Shown: piece after piece, positions 1 to 6,981 of the stretch
How positions within the stretch are numbered: the stretch's first letter is position 1
Layout of the letters: every line of letters starts with the position of its first letter
Source of the DNA: an uncultured Bdellovibrio sp.
GTDB lineage: Bacteria > Bdellovibrionota > Bdellovibrionia > Bdellovibrionales > Bdellovibrionaceae
DNA length: 18,462 bases
Direction of reading: 5' to 3'
Assembly: GCF_946478835.1 (NCBI RefSeq)
Contig: NZ_CAMLDV010000067.1
Span: forward strand, 1-18,462
The notes under the pieces: generated by a model
Told to the model about the DNA's origin: nothing
Databases searched by the model: none
The model's input: only the letters and a program-made list of their open reading frames with translations
Program-made: the position numbers and the translations under genes

Positions 1-1
1 G

Positions 2-262
2 GCTGTATTTGATTCGATCAGCACTTCGAAAACTCTGAAAGAGAAAATGACGGAGCTGATGGACCTCTATAAAATCAATGAACGCAAACTTGAAACTTCC
101 AGAAAATATTTTGATATGACTGTGAGCGAGTACAAACGTGGTATTAAGAACTCGCCTGACTTGGTGGGAGCCACGGAAAGATGGTTTTCCTCTCAAAAAA
201 GAAAGTACGAGCTTTTAAAAGAATTAGAACTGACGAAAGTAAAACTAGAAAATCTTTATTAG
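2..262 (+). CDS. TolC-family outer-membrane efflux protein, C-terminal fragment (5' end outside window)
   Basis: This reading frame is open from the left edge and ends at a TAG at 260-262, so only the last 86 residues are visible. They are polar and predicted helical. They contain a pattern typical of the last helical pair of TolC-like outer-membrane factors: a Tyr-x-x-Gly step (EYKRGIKNSPDLVGA) followed by a long helix rich in Lys, Glu and Leu that ends LTKVKLENLY. Proteins of this family form the trimeric outer-membrane and periplasmic exit duct for type I secretion or RND pumps. The 3' end overlaps the convergent MFS gene by 4 bases (259-262). The partner pump is presumably encoded to the left and cannot be seen. 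Family assignment from such a short fragment is moderate; another helical periplasmic protein is possible. Confidence 0.6.
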   Translation, partial: AVFDSISTSKTLKEKMTELMDLYKINERKLETSRKYFDMTVSEYKRGIKNSPDLVGATERWFSSQKRKYELLKELELTKVKLENLY

Positions 263-1416
263 GTCCCGCGAGACCAATTTCGTGTAAGAAGAACTCCCGA
301 CACAATCAATGCTCCGCTGGCACCATACAAAAAAGTCGCCACGGGGCCGTAGTGGTCCCACAAAAATCCCGCCGCAGCACTGGCAAACAAGGTCGCAATG
401 CCAGTGAAGGTGCCAAGATAACCTACCGCCGTGGCCTTCTTATCTTTGTCCATTAAATCAATAGCGAAAGCTTTTCCGACACCTTCCGTTGCCGCCATAA
501 AGAGACCGTAAACACCAAACAAACTCCAGAAGTGCAAAGGGACTGAGGCAAAAGCAAATCCCACGTAAACCAAAGCAAAAACCACAAGACCAAATACTAA
601 GACGCTTTTACGGCCGATTTTGTCAGAGAGTTTTCCCAATGAAGGACTCGCCAAGGCATACACAAGATTATAAAAGCAATACATCAAAATAGTGTCTGTC
701 AGAGAAATTCCAGAAAGTTTCGTTTTTAGCAGTAAAAAAACGTCGCTGGAATTCGTCAAAGAAAATATCGTCCAGGAAAAAAGATAATATTTAAAACGTG
801 ACGGTAACGTAGAAAATCCGGCCCACTTTTCATGCTTTGGTGGTGGGGGCAACTCCTGCCTTTTTTCTTTGATCGTCAAAGCAACAAAGACCGCAAGAAG
901 TCCCGGAATAAACGCCAAATAATAAATCAGTCTTAAATTGCTGGAATACTGTAAATAAAGAATCGCCAGCAAGGGGCCGATCGCAGCGCCTAAGGTATCC
1001 ATCATACGATGCCAACCAAAGGCAGCTCCGCGCAGATTCTCTGGAACAGAATCCGCGAGCAAAGCATCGCGAGGCGCCGTTCTTAAACCTTTACCCACGC
1101 GATCAAAAGAGCGTGCACCTAAAACATGAGTCCAACTTTGTGCAAGTCCCGTGAGGGGTTTTGCCAAGGCCGCTAAAAGATATCCCACCCACACGAAGAC
1201 TTTTCTTTTGCGAATGCGATCAGACCAAAAGCCCGAATATGTTTTTAATAAACTTGCGGTTGCTTCAGCCGTACCTTCGATAATTCCCAGCGACGTAACC
1301 GAAGCTCCGAGCACCGTGGTTAAAAAAATAGGCGTGATAGGATAAAGCATTTCGCTTGAGACATCCGCAAGAAATGAAATGAACCCCAAACGTTTGACTG
1401 TCGGATTGAGAGCCAT
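259..1416 (-). CDS. Major facilitator superfamily transporter
   Basis: A polytopic inner-membrane protein of 385 residues from the chosen ATG. It begins ALNPTVKRLGFISFLADVSS, the usual opening of a family of uncharacterised MFS drug/metabolite transporters. It has two six-helix halves separated by a charged loop with a proline run (ELPPPPKHEKW). The motif RSFDRVGKGLRTAPRDALL after TM4 is a hallmark of this subfamily, and the cytoplasmic loop GKLSDKIGRKS in the second half is the MFS motif A equivalent. Substrate cannot be inferred. The open frame extends upstream to a TTG at 1518, with other in-frame starts at 1512 and 1443. The ATG at 1416 is preferred for two reasons: it matches the family start, and it leaves about 96 bp for promoters before the divergent chaA-like gene. 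Its Shine-Dalgarno is weak (AGGAAA about 16 bases upstream), so the start is uncertain. Confidence 0.85.
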   Translation of the reverse strand: MALNPTVKRLGFISFLADVSSEMLYPITPIFLTTVLGASVTSLGIIEGTAEATASLLKTYSGFWSDRIRKRKVFVWVGYLLAALAKPLTGLAQSWTHVLGARSFDRVGKGLRTAPRDALLADSVPENLRGAAFGWHRMMDTLGAAIGPLLAILYLQYSSNLRLIYYLAFIPGLLAVFVALTIKEKRQELPPPPKHEKWAGFSTLPSRFKYYLFSWTIFSLTNSSDVFLLLKTKLSGISLTDTILMYCFYNLVYALASPSLGKLSDKIGRKSVLVFGLVVFALVYVGFAFASVPLHFWSLFGVYGLFMAATEGVGKAFAIDLMDKDKKATAVGYLGTFTGIATLFASAAAGFLWDHYGPVATFLYGASGALIVSGVLLTRNWSRGT

Positions 1417-1512
1417 TTCTTTTTTGTTTATTTCCTGCGACATAAAGGCATTGTTGTTGAGACTCGCGTTTTTTTCAATGATTATTGGAAGAACCTTCAG
1501 CAGGGAGATCAT

Positions 1513-2625
1513 TTGCAAAAAATCTCGATTGTCAGACTGATTGTCGCTTGGGCCTCGGTTCTTTGTTTTTTCACCTTTGGTGCAAGTTGGCTGAATGAAT
1601 TGGGCTCCCCTTTTATTCTAACAGGTTTCTTTGTATGGCTTTTCGCTGTCATCCTCTGGTCCGCATTCGGCGTCGTTCATGAGGCCGAAGAATTAGCCGC
1701 TCTTTTAGGGGAACCGTTTGGCACCTTGATCTTAACGCTTTCCATCGTGATTATTGAAGTCGCTCTTGTCGCCGCTGTCATGTTAGGAGCCAAAGAAGCT
1801 CCGACTCTGGGTCGTGACACGATGTTTGCGGTTCTTATGATCGTTCTCAACGGCGTTGTCGGCTTGGGGCTACTCATTGGTGGATTTAAATACCGCGAGC
1901 AGTCTTACAACCTTCAAGGTTCGGCTTCTTATCTCGCGATTTTGATTCCGCTGACAGTCGTCGCATTGATTTTGCCGAACTTCACAACTTCTACATCCGG
2001 CGGCACCCTCACACCTTTACAAGCCATCGCATTTTCCATATTCACGGTCGTGCTCTACGGAATCTTTCTCATCACTCAAACAGGACGTCACAAGGCTTTT
2101 TACGTCCATCCCGATGCTCTTGAAGCGACGAAGGCTGATCATTCTTCAGAAGATCCACAAACCATCAGCAAACACACGGTGTTCATGCACACCGTTTTGC
2201 TGCTATTAAATATTCTTCCCATCGTTTTTCTTTCAAAAAGTTTAGCTAAAATTTTGGATCACGGTATCGGTTACTTGGGATTGCCTCCGGCACTCGGCGG
2301 GGTTGTTGTCGCTGCAATGGTCTTCACATCCGAAGGCATCAGTGCTTTAAAGGCTGTGGCTCGTAATGATTTACAACGCGCGATCAACTTATGCTTAGGA
2401 GCGGCTGCTTCCACAGTGGGCCTCACAGTTCCGGCTGTCTTGATCATCGGCCTTGCAACGGGCCAGACCGTGGTGCTTGGACTTAAACCGACAGAGATGA
2501 CCTTGCTTGCACTGACGTTACTTTTAAGCACGCTGACATTTTCAAACAAACGCACAACCTTGCTTGAAGGAGCCGTGCATCTGACGGTGTTCTTTGTCTA
2601 TATCACTTTAGTTTTCAATCCTTAA
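1513..2625 (+). CDS. chaA: Ca2+/H+ antiporter, ChaA type (CaCA superfamily)
   Basis: An inner-membrane cation/proton exchanger of 370 residues, close to the length of E. coli ChaA. Family members export Ca2+ (and Na+ or K+ at alkaline pH) in exchange for protons. Two alpha-repeats are visible. The first, at about residues 62-124, has GEPFGTLILTLSIVIIEVAL with acidic Glu82 and then RDTMFAVLMIVLNG. The second, at about 251-315, has GGVVVAAMVFTSEGISALKA with Glu274. These glutamates are the family's cation-binding positions. Between them a hydrophilic loop (about 200-220) carries His and acidic residues. The start is a TTG at 1513, supported by AGGGAG at 1502-1507 five bases upstream. The gene is divergent from the MFS gene, and its 3' end overlaps the convergent DUF4010 gene by 18 bp. 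Confidence 0.92.
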   Translation: MQKISIVRLIVAWASVLCFFTFGASWLNELGSPFILTGFFVWLFAVILWSAFGVVHEAEELAALLGEPFGTLILTLSIVIIEVALVAAVMLGAKEAPTLGRDTMFAVLMIVLNGVVGLGLLIGGFKYREQSYNLQGSASYLAILIPLTVVALILPNFTTSTSGGTLTPLQAIAFSIFTVVLYGIFLITQTGRHKAFYVHPDALEATKADHSSEDPQTISKHTVFMHTVLLLLNILPIVFLSKSLAKILDHGIGYLGLPPALGGVVVAAMVFTSEGISALKAVARNDLQRAINLCLGAAASTVGLTVPAVLIIGLATGQTVVLGLKPTEMTLLALTLLLSTLTFSNKRTTLLEGAVHLTVFFVYITLVFNP

Positions 2626-3462
2626 GAATCCAAAAAAAGTAAACCATCCCACCGCCAAAGAACAGATGAGTTGAAGCGAATAAAGCCTCACTCTTCGTCG
2701 AAGCGGTGGGCTTCCCCACATTTCGACCAGCATCATCTTGGCCAAATAAGATGCGAAAATGCCGATCGCCAAAAGATTGCCAAGGTCGCGCACGGACAAC
2801 TGTCCCAATTCATGAAGCTGCACGTTCCCAATAACAGAGCCGTGCAATTCAAATAGACAAACCAGGAAGGTTAAAAAAGTAATGCCGGATTTCCCAAAAA
2901 ATCTTTGCAAAAATTTGGAGAGAATCAAAAAAATACCGACAAAAACTGCCAGCTTGATCAAAGAAGCAATATCTAAAGAAGGAACGGGATCTTTCTTAAA
3001 TACGACGTGCCGCAAACGATAAGTTCGCCAATAAATCAAACCCACTGTCCAAAGAGTCGGCACCAAAACGATCGCTAAAAACTCCCAGTGCATTTGCGTC
3101 GTACCAATGAAAACCAGTATTATAGCCTCAACAACCATTCCCAAAAGAGAACTTAAGTAAGACAAGCTCAACAACCGCACCTCATCTTCACTGGCCTGAT
3201 GACTTTGCTTAGAGAGTGATGCCGTAAAAGCCGTACTGGAAATAAAACCACTCACGACTCCCAAAGCGATACCCCCAATTTTCTCATTGAAAATCCGCAT
3301 GATCACAACACCCAGAATTTGAATCAAAGCTAAGAACAAAATCAGCTGAAGAATTTTAAATGGATTTATCAACTCCAACGGATCTATCGGCTGCCGCGGA
3401 ACCCACAATAGTGCAAGCCCAATCAAGAGACTTAAAATAACAAAAGAACGAACTTTATTCAT
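2608..3462 (-). CDS. DUF4010 integral membrane protein (MgtC/SapB-associated domain, stand-alone)
   Basis: A 284-residue hydrophobic protein with about eight predicted membrane segments. The N-terminal part, with PIDPLELINPFKILQL and then GGIALGVVSGFISSTAFTAS, matches the DUF4010 signature of a conserved 'NP' region followed by a Gly-rich helix ending SSTA. In most proteins this domain follows an N-terminal MgtC/SapB domain, giving about 400 residues or more. Here the protein begins with a single N-terminal helix and the MgtC part is absent. The ATG at 3460-3462 is supported by a strong AGGAAGG Shine-Dalgarno on the minus strand. The 3' end overlaps the convergent chaA gene by 18 bp. Function is unknown. 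Lying beside a Ca2+/H+ antiporter it could be linked to cation homeostasis, but this is only suggested by position. Confidence 0.8.
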   Translation of the reverse strand: MNKVRSFVILSLLIGLALLWVPRQPIDPLELINPFKILQLILFLALIQILGVVIMRIFNEKIGGIALGVVSGFISSTAFTASLSKQSHQASEDEVRLLSLSYLSSLLGMVVEAIILVFIGTTQMHWEFLAIVLVPTLWTVGLIYWRTYRLRHVVFKKDPVPSLDIASLIKLAVFVGIFLILSKFLQRFFGKSGITFLTFLVCLFELHGSVIGNVQLHELGQLSVRDLGNLLAIGIFASYLAKMMLVEMWGSPPLRRRVRLYSLQLICSLAVGWFTFFGFLRIEN

Positions 3463-3559
3463 GTCCTTCCTATCTTATTCTTCGGCTGGAACTTTGGTTC
3501 CCTTTTTCTCACTGCGTTTAAACAAATCCACCCGCCGGTGTATTGAGTTTAGAAGACCA

Positions 3560-4936
3560 ATGCAGAATAGTAAAAAGATGGAAATCTCTTTTCTTGGCGG
3601 TGTAGGCACCGTGACTGGTTCGAAGTTTTTGGTCTCTAATCATGCCGAACAAATTCTTGTCGATTGTGGTTTATATCAAGGTGTAAAACAATTGCGCCTT
3701 TTAAATTGGGATAAATTTCCTGTCGATGTGCAAAAAATTTCTGCCGTCCTGCTGACACACGCCCATTTGGATCATTGTGGCTATCTTCCTCTGTTAGTAA
3801 AGAGAGGATTTAAAGGCCCGATCTACTGCACGCCTCCCACTGCGGAACTCACGCAAATTATCTTGCTTGATGCCGCCAAAATTCAGATGGAAGATGCGGC
3901 GTATGCCAATAAAAAAGGATTTTCCAAACATCATCCGGCAGAGCCTCTTTATGATCTTGACGACGCAAAAAGAGTATTGCCCTTGCTACAGCCTGTTCCT
4001 TTCAATGAAACGAAAACAATGAGTTCGTTTTCTTTTCAATTTAAATCTAGTGGCCATATTCTTGGCGCGTCTTCCGTTTACATTTGGGATAAAGAGGCTA
4101 AGTTCTTATTTTCGGGAGATCTTGGACGTTATGACGATCCATTGATGTTTCCTCCCGAAGCGCCGGAGAAATGCGACTACATCATCATGGAATCTACCTA
4201 TGGAGATCGCATTCATAGTAAAGTCTCAACACAAGATCTCTTACAAAAATTAATTCTTCGCGCTTGGCATAACAAAGGTGTTCTTTTAATTCCCGCGTTT
4301 GCGGTGGGCAGGTCCCAAAATCTTATCTTCGAAATTATCGAACTCAAACGCAAAGGTCGTATTCCAATTGAAATGCCGATCTACTTCAACTCACCGATGG
4401 GAGTGGAAGTGTCCGAACTCTACAAGAAGTATCATGATTTCCAAAAGCTGCACGACGGGGAATTTGATACTTATCTTGCCCAAATTCACTTTGTCCGTAC
4501 TTCTGAAGAATCCAAAACCCTTAATGAAAAACGCGGCCCCATGGTGATCATCGCGGCCAGTGGCATGCTTACCGGTGGACGAGTCTTACATCATCTCAAA
4601 GCATTTGGTCCCCATCCTCAAAATATTATTTTGCTCGCCGGTTTTCAGACTCTTGGGACCAGAGGCTGGAGTTTGGCCAATAATCAAACGGCTATTAAGG
4701 TCCATGGCAGTTATGTAAACATAGCGGCACAAGTCGAAACATCGGATGCCTTTTCCGCCCATGCAGATCAAACAGAACTTTTACAGTGGTTGGCAAGTTC
4801 TCCTCAAAAACCGCAACGGATTTTCTTAGTGCATGGGGAACCTATCGCTGCCGATGAACTTCGAAAAAAAATCGAAGAAGAACTCAAAATTCCGGTCACT
4901 ATCCCAAGTCTCGGATCAAGTACGAAGTATTTTTGA
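3560..4936 (+). CDS. Beta-CASP metallo-beta-lactamase RNA-processing hydrolase
   Basis: A 458-residue cytoplasmic protein of the RNA-specific metallo-beta-lactamase family (COG1236, related to CPSF-73/Ysh1), predicted to be a zinc-dependent exo/endoribonuclease. All core motifs are visible. The two-metal motif THAHLDHCG has His67, His69, Asp71 and His72. Further ligands are His166 in SGHILGA and Asp187 in SGDLGR. Beta-CASP motif A is ESTYGD with Glu211. The SAHAD motif contains His401 and the final FLVHGE contains His425 in the C-terminal RMMBL domain. The frame is open from an ATG at 3461, but that start overlaps the divergent gene's start codon and adds 33 low-complexity residues. The ATG at 3560 places the beta-sheet core (EISFLGGVGTVTGS) near the N-terminus as in homologues. 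Ribosome-binding sequence there is weak (AGAAGA). Confidence 0.9.
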   Translation: MQNSKKMEISFLGGVGTVTGSKFLVSNHAEQILVDCGLYQGVKQLRLLNWDKFPVDVQKISAVLLTHAHLDHCGYLPLLVKRGFKGPIYCTPPTAELTQIILLDAAKIQMEDAAYANKKGFSKHHPAEPLYDLDDAKRVLPLLQPVPFNETKTMSSFSFQFKSSGHILGASSVYIWDKEAKFLFSGDLGRYDDPLMFPPEAPEKCDYIIMESTYGDRIHSKVSTQDLLQKLILRAWHNKGVLLIPAFAVGRSQNLIFEIIELKRKGRIPIEMPIYFNSPMGVEVSELYKKYHDFQKLHDGEFDTYLAQIHFVRTSEESKTLNEKRGPMVIIAASGMLTGGRVLHHLKAFGPHPQNIILLAGFQTLGTRGWSLANNQTAIKVHGSYVNIAAQVETSDAFSAHADQTELLQWLASSPQKPQRIFLVHGEPIAADELRKKIEEELKIPVTIPSLGSSTKYF

Positions 4937-4960
4937 TGGAGTTATGTGTTTGCTCACCGT

Positions 4961-4979
4961 GGCAGTGATTGCCTTTTTT
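4961..4979 (+). terminator. Weak Rho-independent terminator candidate after the beta-CASP gene
   Basis: GGCA at 4961-4964 can pair with TGCC at 4970-4973 (one more G-T wobble possible), followed at once by six T residues at 4974-4979. The stem is short, so termination may be partial. It lies 24 bases after the stop codon of the beta-CASP gene and 24 bases before the methyltransferase ATG. The two genes may therefore be only partly co-transcribed. Confidence 0.4.
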
Positions 4980-5003
4980 CCTCAAACGCTGCGTAAATAG
5001 AAC

Positions 5004-5666
5004 ATGTCATCGATCAATCCTCACTTCACTCTGAATTATTCTCAGCCCGAGGATTATCGTTTTTCCCATGATTCGGTCTTTTTAGCTCGTCGCGTGTTTG
5101 AGTTGATTCGCAATGAAGACATTTCCACTTGGCGAGGACTTGATCTTTGTTCCGGCTGTGGCGTGATCGGTTTGGATCTTCTTTTTCATTGCCACAAAGA
5201 AACAAATAAAACTTTTGCAGCTTTTGATTTCTTAGAGGTGCAAGACATCTATGCTTCCCACTTTGCTACCAATGTCGAAAGGCTGGGGGACATCGGAGCG
5301 GAGTTAAACTTCGTCAATCAAAACTATAACGTGCTTGCTTCTGCAGCGTGGGAAAATAAGTTTGATGTGATCGTTTGCAATCCCCCGTATTTTCACTTAG
5401 GCCAGGGAAAGCTCTCTCCGTCTGAGTTTAAAAACCGCTGTCGCTTTTTTATGGATTCCGATTTTAAAAGTCTGTTTAAAGGTCTGATAAATGCTCTGAA
5501 ACCCGGCTCCCACGCTTATGTGCTTTTACGCGATCAAGTCGAACACGGCTGGAGCGCCACGGAAGAAGCACGGAAATGTATTGCTGCTTTAGGTTCATTA
5601 GAAAGTCTGGAAGACATTCGCGGAACCGGTGTTGTTAGAATCACCAAGTTTCCGCAAAAGATTTAA
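5004..5666 (+). CDS. SAM-dependent methyltransferase, TrmN6/YfiC-like
   Basis: A 220-residue cytoplasmic Rossmann-fold methyltransferase with the 'methyltransferase small' (MTS) domain. The SAM-binding loop is LDLCSGCGVIGLDLL at about residues 45-59. The motif IVCNPPYF, with NPPY at 126-129, is the catalytic signature of enzymes that methylate exocyclic amino groups of adenine, guanine or glutamine. The segment LNYSQPEDYRFSHDSVFLA near the N-terminus resembles the substrate-side start of YfiC/TrmN6, which modifies A37 of tRNA-Val. The match is at family level, and rRNA or protein substrates are not excluded. The Shine-Dalgarno is weak. It is convergent with the secreted-protein gene that ends 4 bases away. 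Confidence 0.8.
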   Translation: MSSINPHFTLNYSQPEDYRFSHDSVFLARRVFELIRNEDISTWRGLDLCSGCGVIGLDLLFHCHKETNKTFAAFDFLEVQDIYASHFATNVERLGDIGAELNFVNQNYNVLASAAWENKFDVIVCNPPYFHLGQGKLSPSEFKNRCRFFMDSDFKSLFKGLINALKPGSHAYVLLRDQVEHGWSATEEARKCIAALGSLESLEDIRGTGVVRITKFPQKI

Positions 5667-5670
5667 GACG

Positions 5671-6102
5671 TTATTTCTTTTTCTTCTTTTCTTTTTCTTT
5701 AGCCGCCTCTCGGTCGGCCAACCGATTTTCCTGCTTTTGGTTCGCAAACATATTTAATGCGTCAATGCGAACGTCGGCAATTTCTTCGCAGGTTGCATGT
5801 ATCGAAGAATCCTGACAGGCCTCATAAAGCTTTCTGCGCACACTGTTCCAAGTTTGAAACCACTCTGTCGCATCTTTCATTTTTTCTTTAGAAAGTTTCT
5901 CCAGGCCTGGCACCTTCGCCACTAAAGGCATGAATTTTTCCAAATAAAAATCTTTTTGCGCAGGTTGCAGGTCATTGAATTCTTCGTACGAAGGCATCCA
6001 AAACGGAGGCTCTGACATATCAATCTCGGCCTTCGCTTTTGATGTAAATCCCATAGTCAAAAGTCCGATCATCACGAGGAGTGTCACTAAAGAAGCCTTC
6101 AT
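5671..6102 (-). CDS. Secreted hypothetical protein with Lys-rich tail
   Basis: A 143-residue protein I do not recognise. Residues 1-25 form a Sec signal peptide (MKASLVTLLVMIGLLTMGFT then AKA, likely cleaved before EID). The mature part is helical and charged. It has two Cys in the segment YEACQDSSIHATCEE that could form a disulfide, and it ends in a low-complexity Glu/Lys tail with six terminal lysines. It is the second gene of a pair. Its ATG shares one base with the upstream stop codon (TAATG), and a GGAGGA Shine-Dalgarno lies inside the upstream gene, so translation is probably coupled to the 3D-domain protein. The periplasm is the likely site of action. Confidence 0.7.
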   Translation of the reverse strand: MKASLVTLLVMIGLLTMGFTSKAKAEIDMSEPPFWMPSYEEFNDLQPAQKDFYLEKFMPLVAKVPGLEKLSKEKMKDATEWFQTWNSVRRKLYEACQDSSIHATCEEIADVRIDALNMFANQKQENRLADREAAKEKEKKKKK

Positions 6103-6821
6103 TATTTCGCTCCTCCGAAGACAGAAGCCACCATAACTTTGGGAGAAGACGAAGAGCCTCTTAAAGCATCTTCAATCGCCAAGAGTTTCTGTTGATAGCT
6201 AAATGAACTTCTGCGCACCACCGTGAAACGTTTTGTGTTCGTGCAGGCATCTTTATCCAAAAATGGAAGCTCCGGATCACCCTTCGCACCGAACGTATTC
6301 TTTGGATCTTTCATACTCAAAGAACCTGTAAAGAAGTCAAAGCGGCCTTTACCTTTGATCGCGCCACCCGTGTCTTGCACGATAAAATATCCAGGATGAA
6401 CGAAAGTTTTTCCATTCGGCAACGTCATCACTTTGCCTTTTAAAGCGGGCATATCAATGATGTCACCCATACTATAAAATCTGGGATCCGCTGCGACGGA
6501 GATATAAGGAATCAGGCAGTTACCGCTCGCACCAAACGCCGTTTCGCAAGATCCCAGATCCACTGTCTTGCCTGTATAAGTTAAAAGCTTATTTCCAGGA
6601 AGAGTTCCTGAACCTTGCATTCTCACTTGTCTTTTAAATTTTGCACAAGGTGTTACAGAAGAACAGTAGTCCTTAATGTGCGGCACAAAATACACCGTAG
6701 ATTGCGCCATACCTTCAGGACAACTGTATCTCGCACTTCCCACCTCTGCCATCGCAATCAGTGAGCAGACAACCATTGGAACAATTTTAAAACTTTTATT
6801 GAGACAGTTTTGTTTTGTCAT
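6102..6821 (-). CDS. Secreted 3D-domain protein (MltA C-terminal-like double-psi beta barrel)
   Basis: A 239-residue exported protein. From the ATG at 6819-6821 it has a basic N-region and a hydrophobic stretch (IVPMVVCSLIAMAEVGSA) that reads as a signal peptide. The C-terminal half carries the 3D signature, named for three conserved aspartates: VAADPRFYSMGD, then YFIVQDTGGAIKGKGRFDFF followed by TGS. In MltA-type lytic transglycosylases and in Rpf/YuiC proteins this barrel binds or cleaves peptidoglycan glycans. Six or more Cys residues in the mature part suggest disulfides. The N-terminal domain of classic MltA is not evident, so enzymatic activity is not assured. The frame is open from a GTG at 6896, but the longer form puts 25 residues before the signal peptide, so the shorter start is preferred. 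It is followed by the Lys-tailed secreted protein. Confidence 0.75.
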   Translation of the reverse strand: MTKQNCLNKSFKIVPMVVCSLIAMAEVGSARYSCPEGMAQSTVYFVPHIKDYCSSVTPCAKFKRQVRMQGSGTLPGNKLLTYTGKTVDLGSCETAFGASGNCLIPYISVAADPRFYSMGDIIDMPALKGKVMTLPNGKTFVHPGYFIVQDTGGAIKGKGRFDFFTGSLSMKDPKNTFGAKGDPELPFLDKDACTNTKRFTVVRRSSFSYQQKLLAIEDALRGSSSSPKVMVASVFGGAK

Positions 6822-6930
6822 ACAAATACACAAAGCAAAAAGAGGGCCTCTCGCAAAGTGCCCTAAATTGTCTATCACCGTCAGAGGTTTATACACTCAC
6901 CGTCATAATCAACACTTTCTCAAAATGAAA

Positions 6931-6960
6931 TGCCTCGCCGACGGAAACTCCAGCAAGGCA
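6931..6960 (-). terminator. Rho-independent terminator of the czc-type operon
   Basis: An imperfect inverted repeat (TGCCTCGCCG at 6931-6940 against CAGCAAGGCA at 6951-6960; eight of ten positions pair) with a 10-base loop. Read on the minus strand it is followed by a T-rich tract (6921-6930). It begins about 20 bases after the stop codon of the CzcA-like pump gene and lies before the 3D-domain gene, so it separates the two transcription units. Confidence 0.65.
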
Positions 6961-6981
6961 TCTCTGTCTCATATCACGACA

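Noticed and set aside
181..456. Plus-strand open frame of 91 codons over the TolC and MFS gene ends
   Set aside because: Shadow frame: highly basic and low-complexity, overlapping two better-supported genes.
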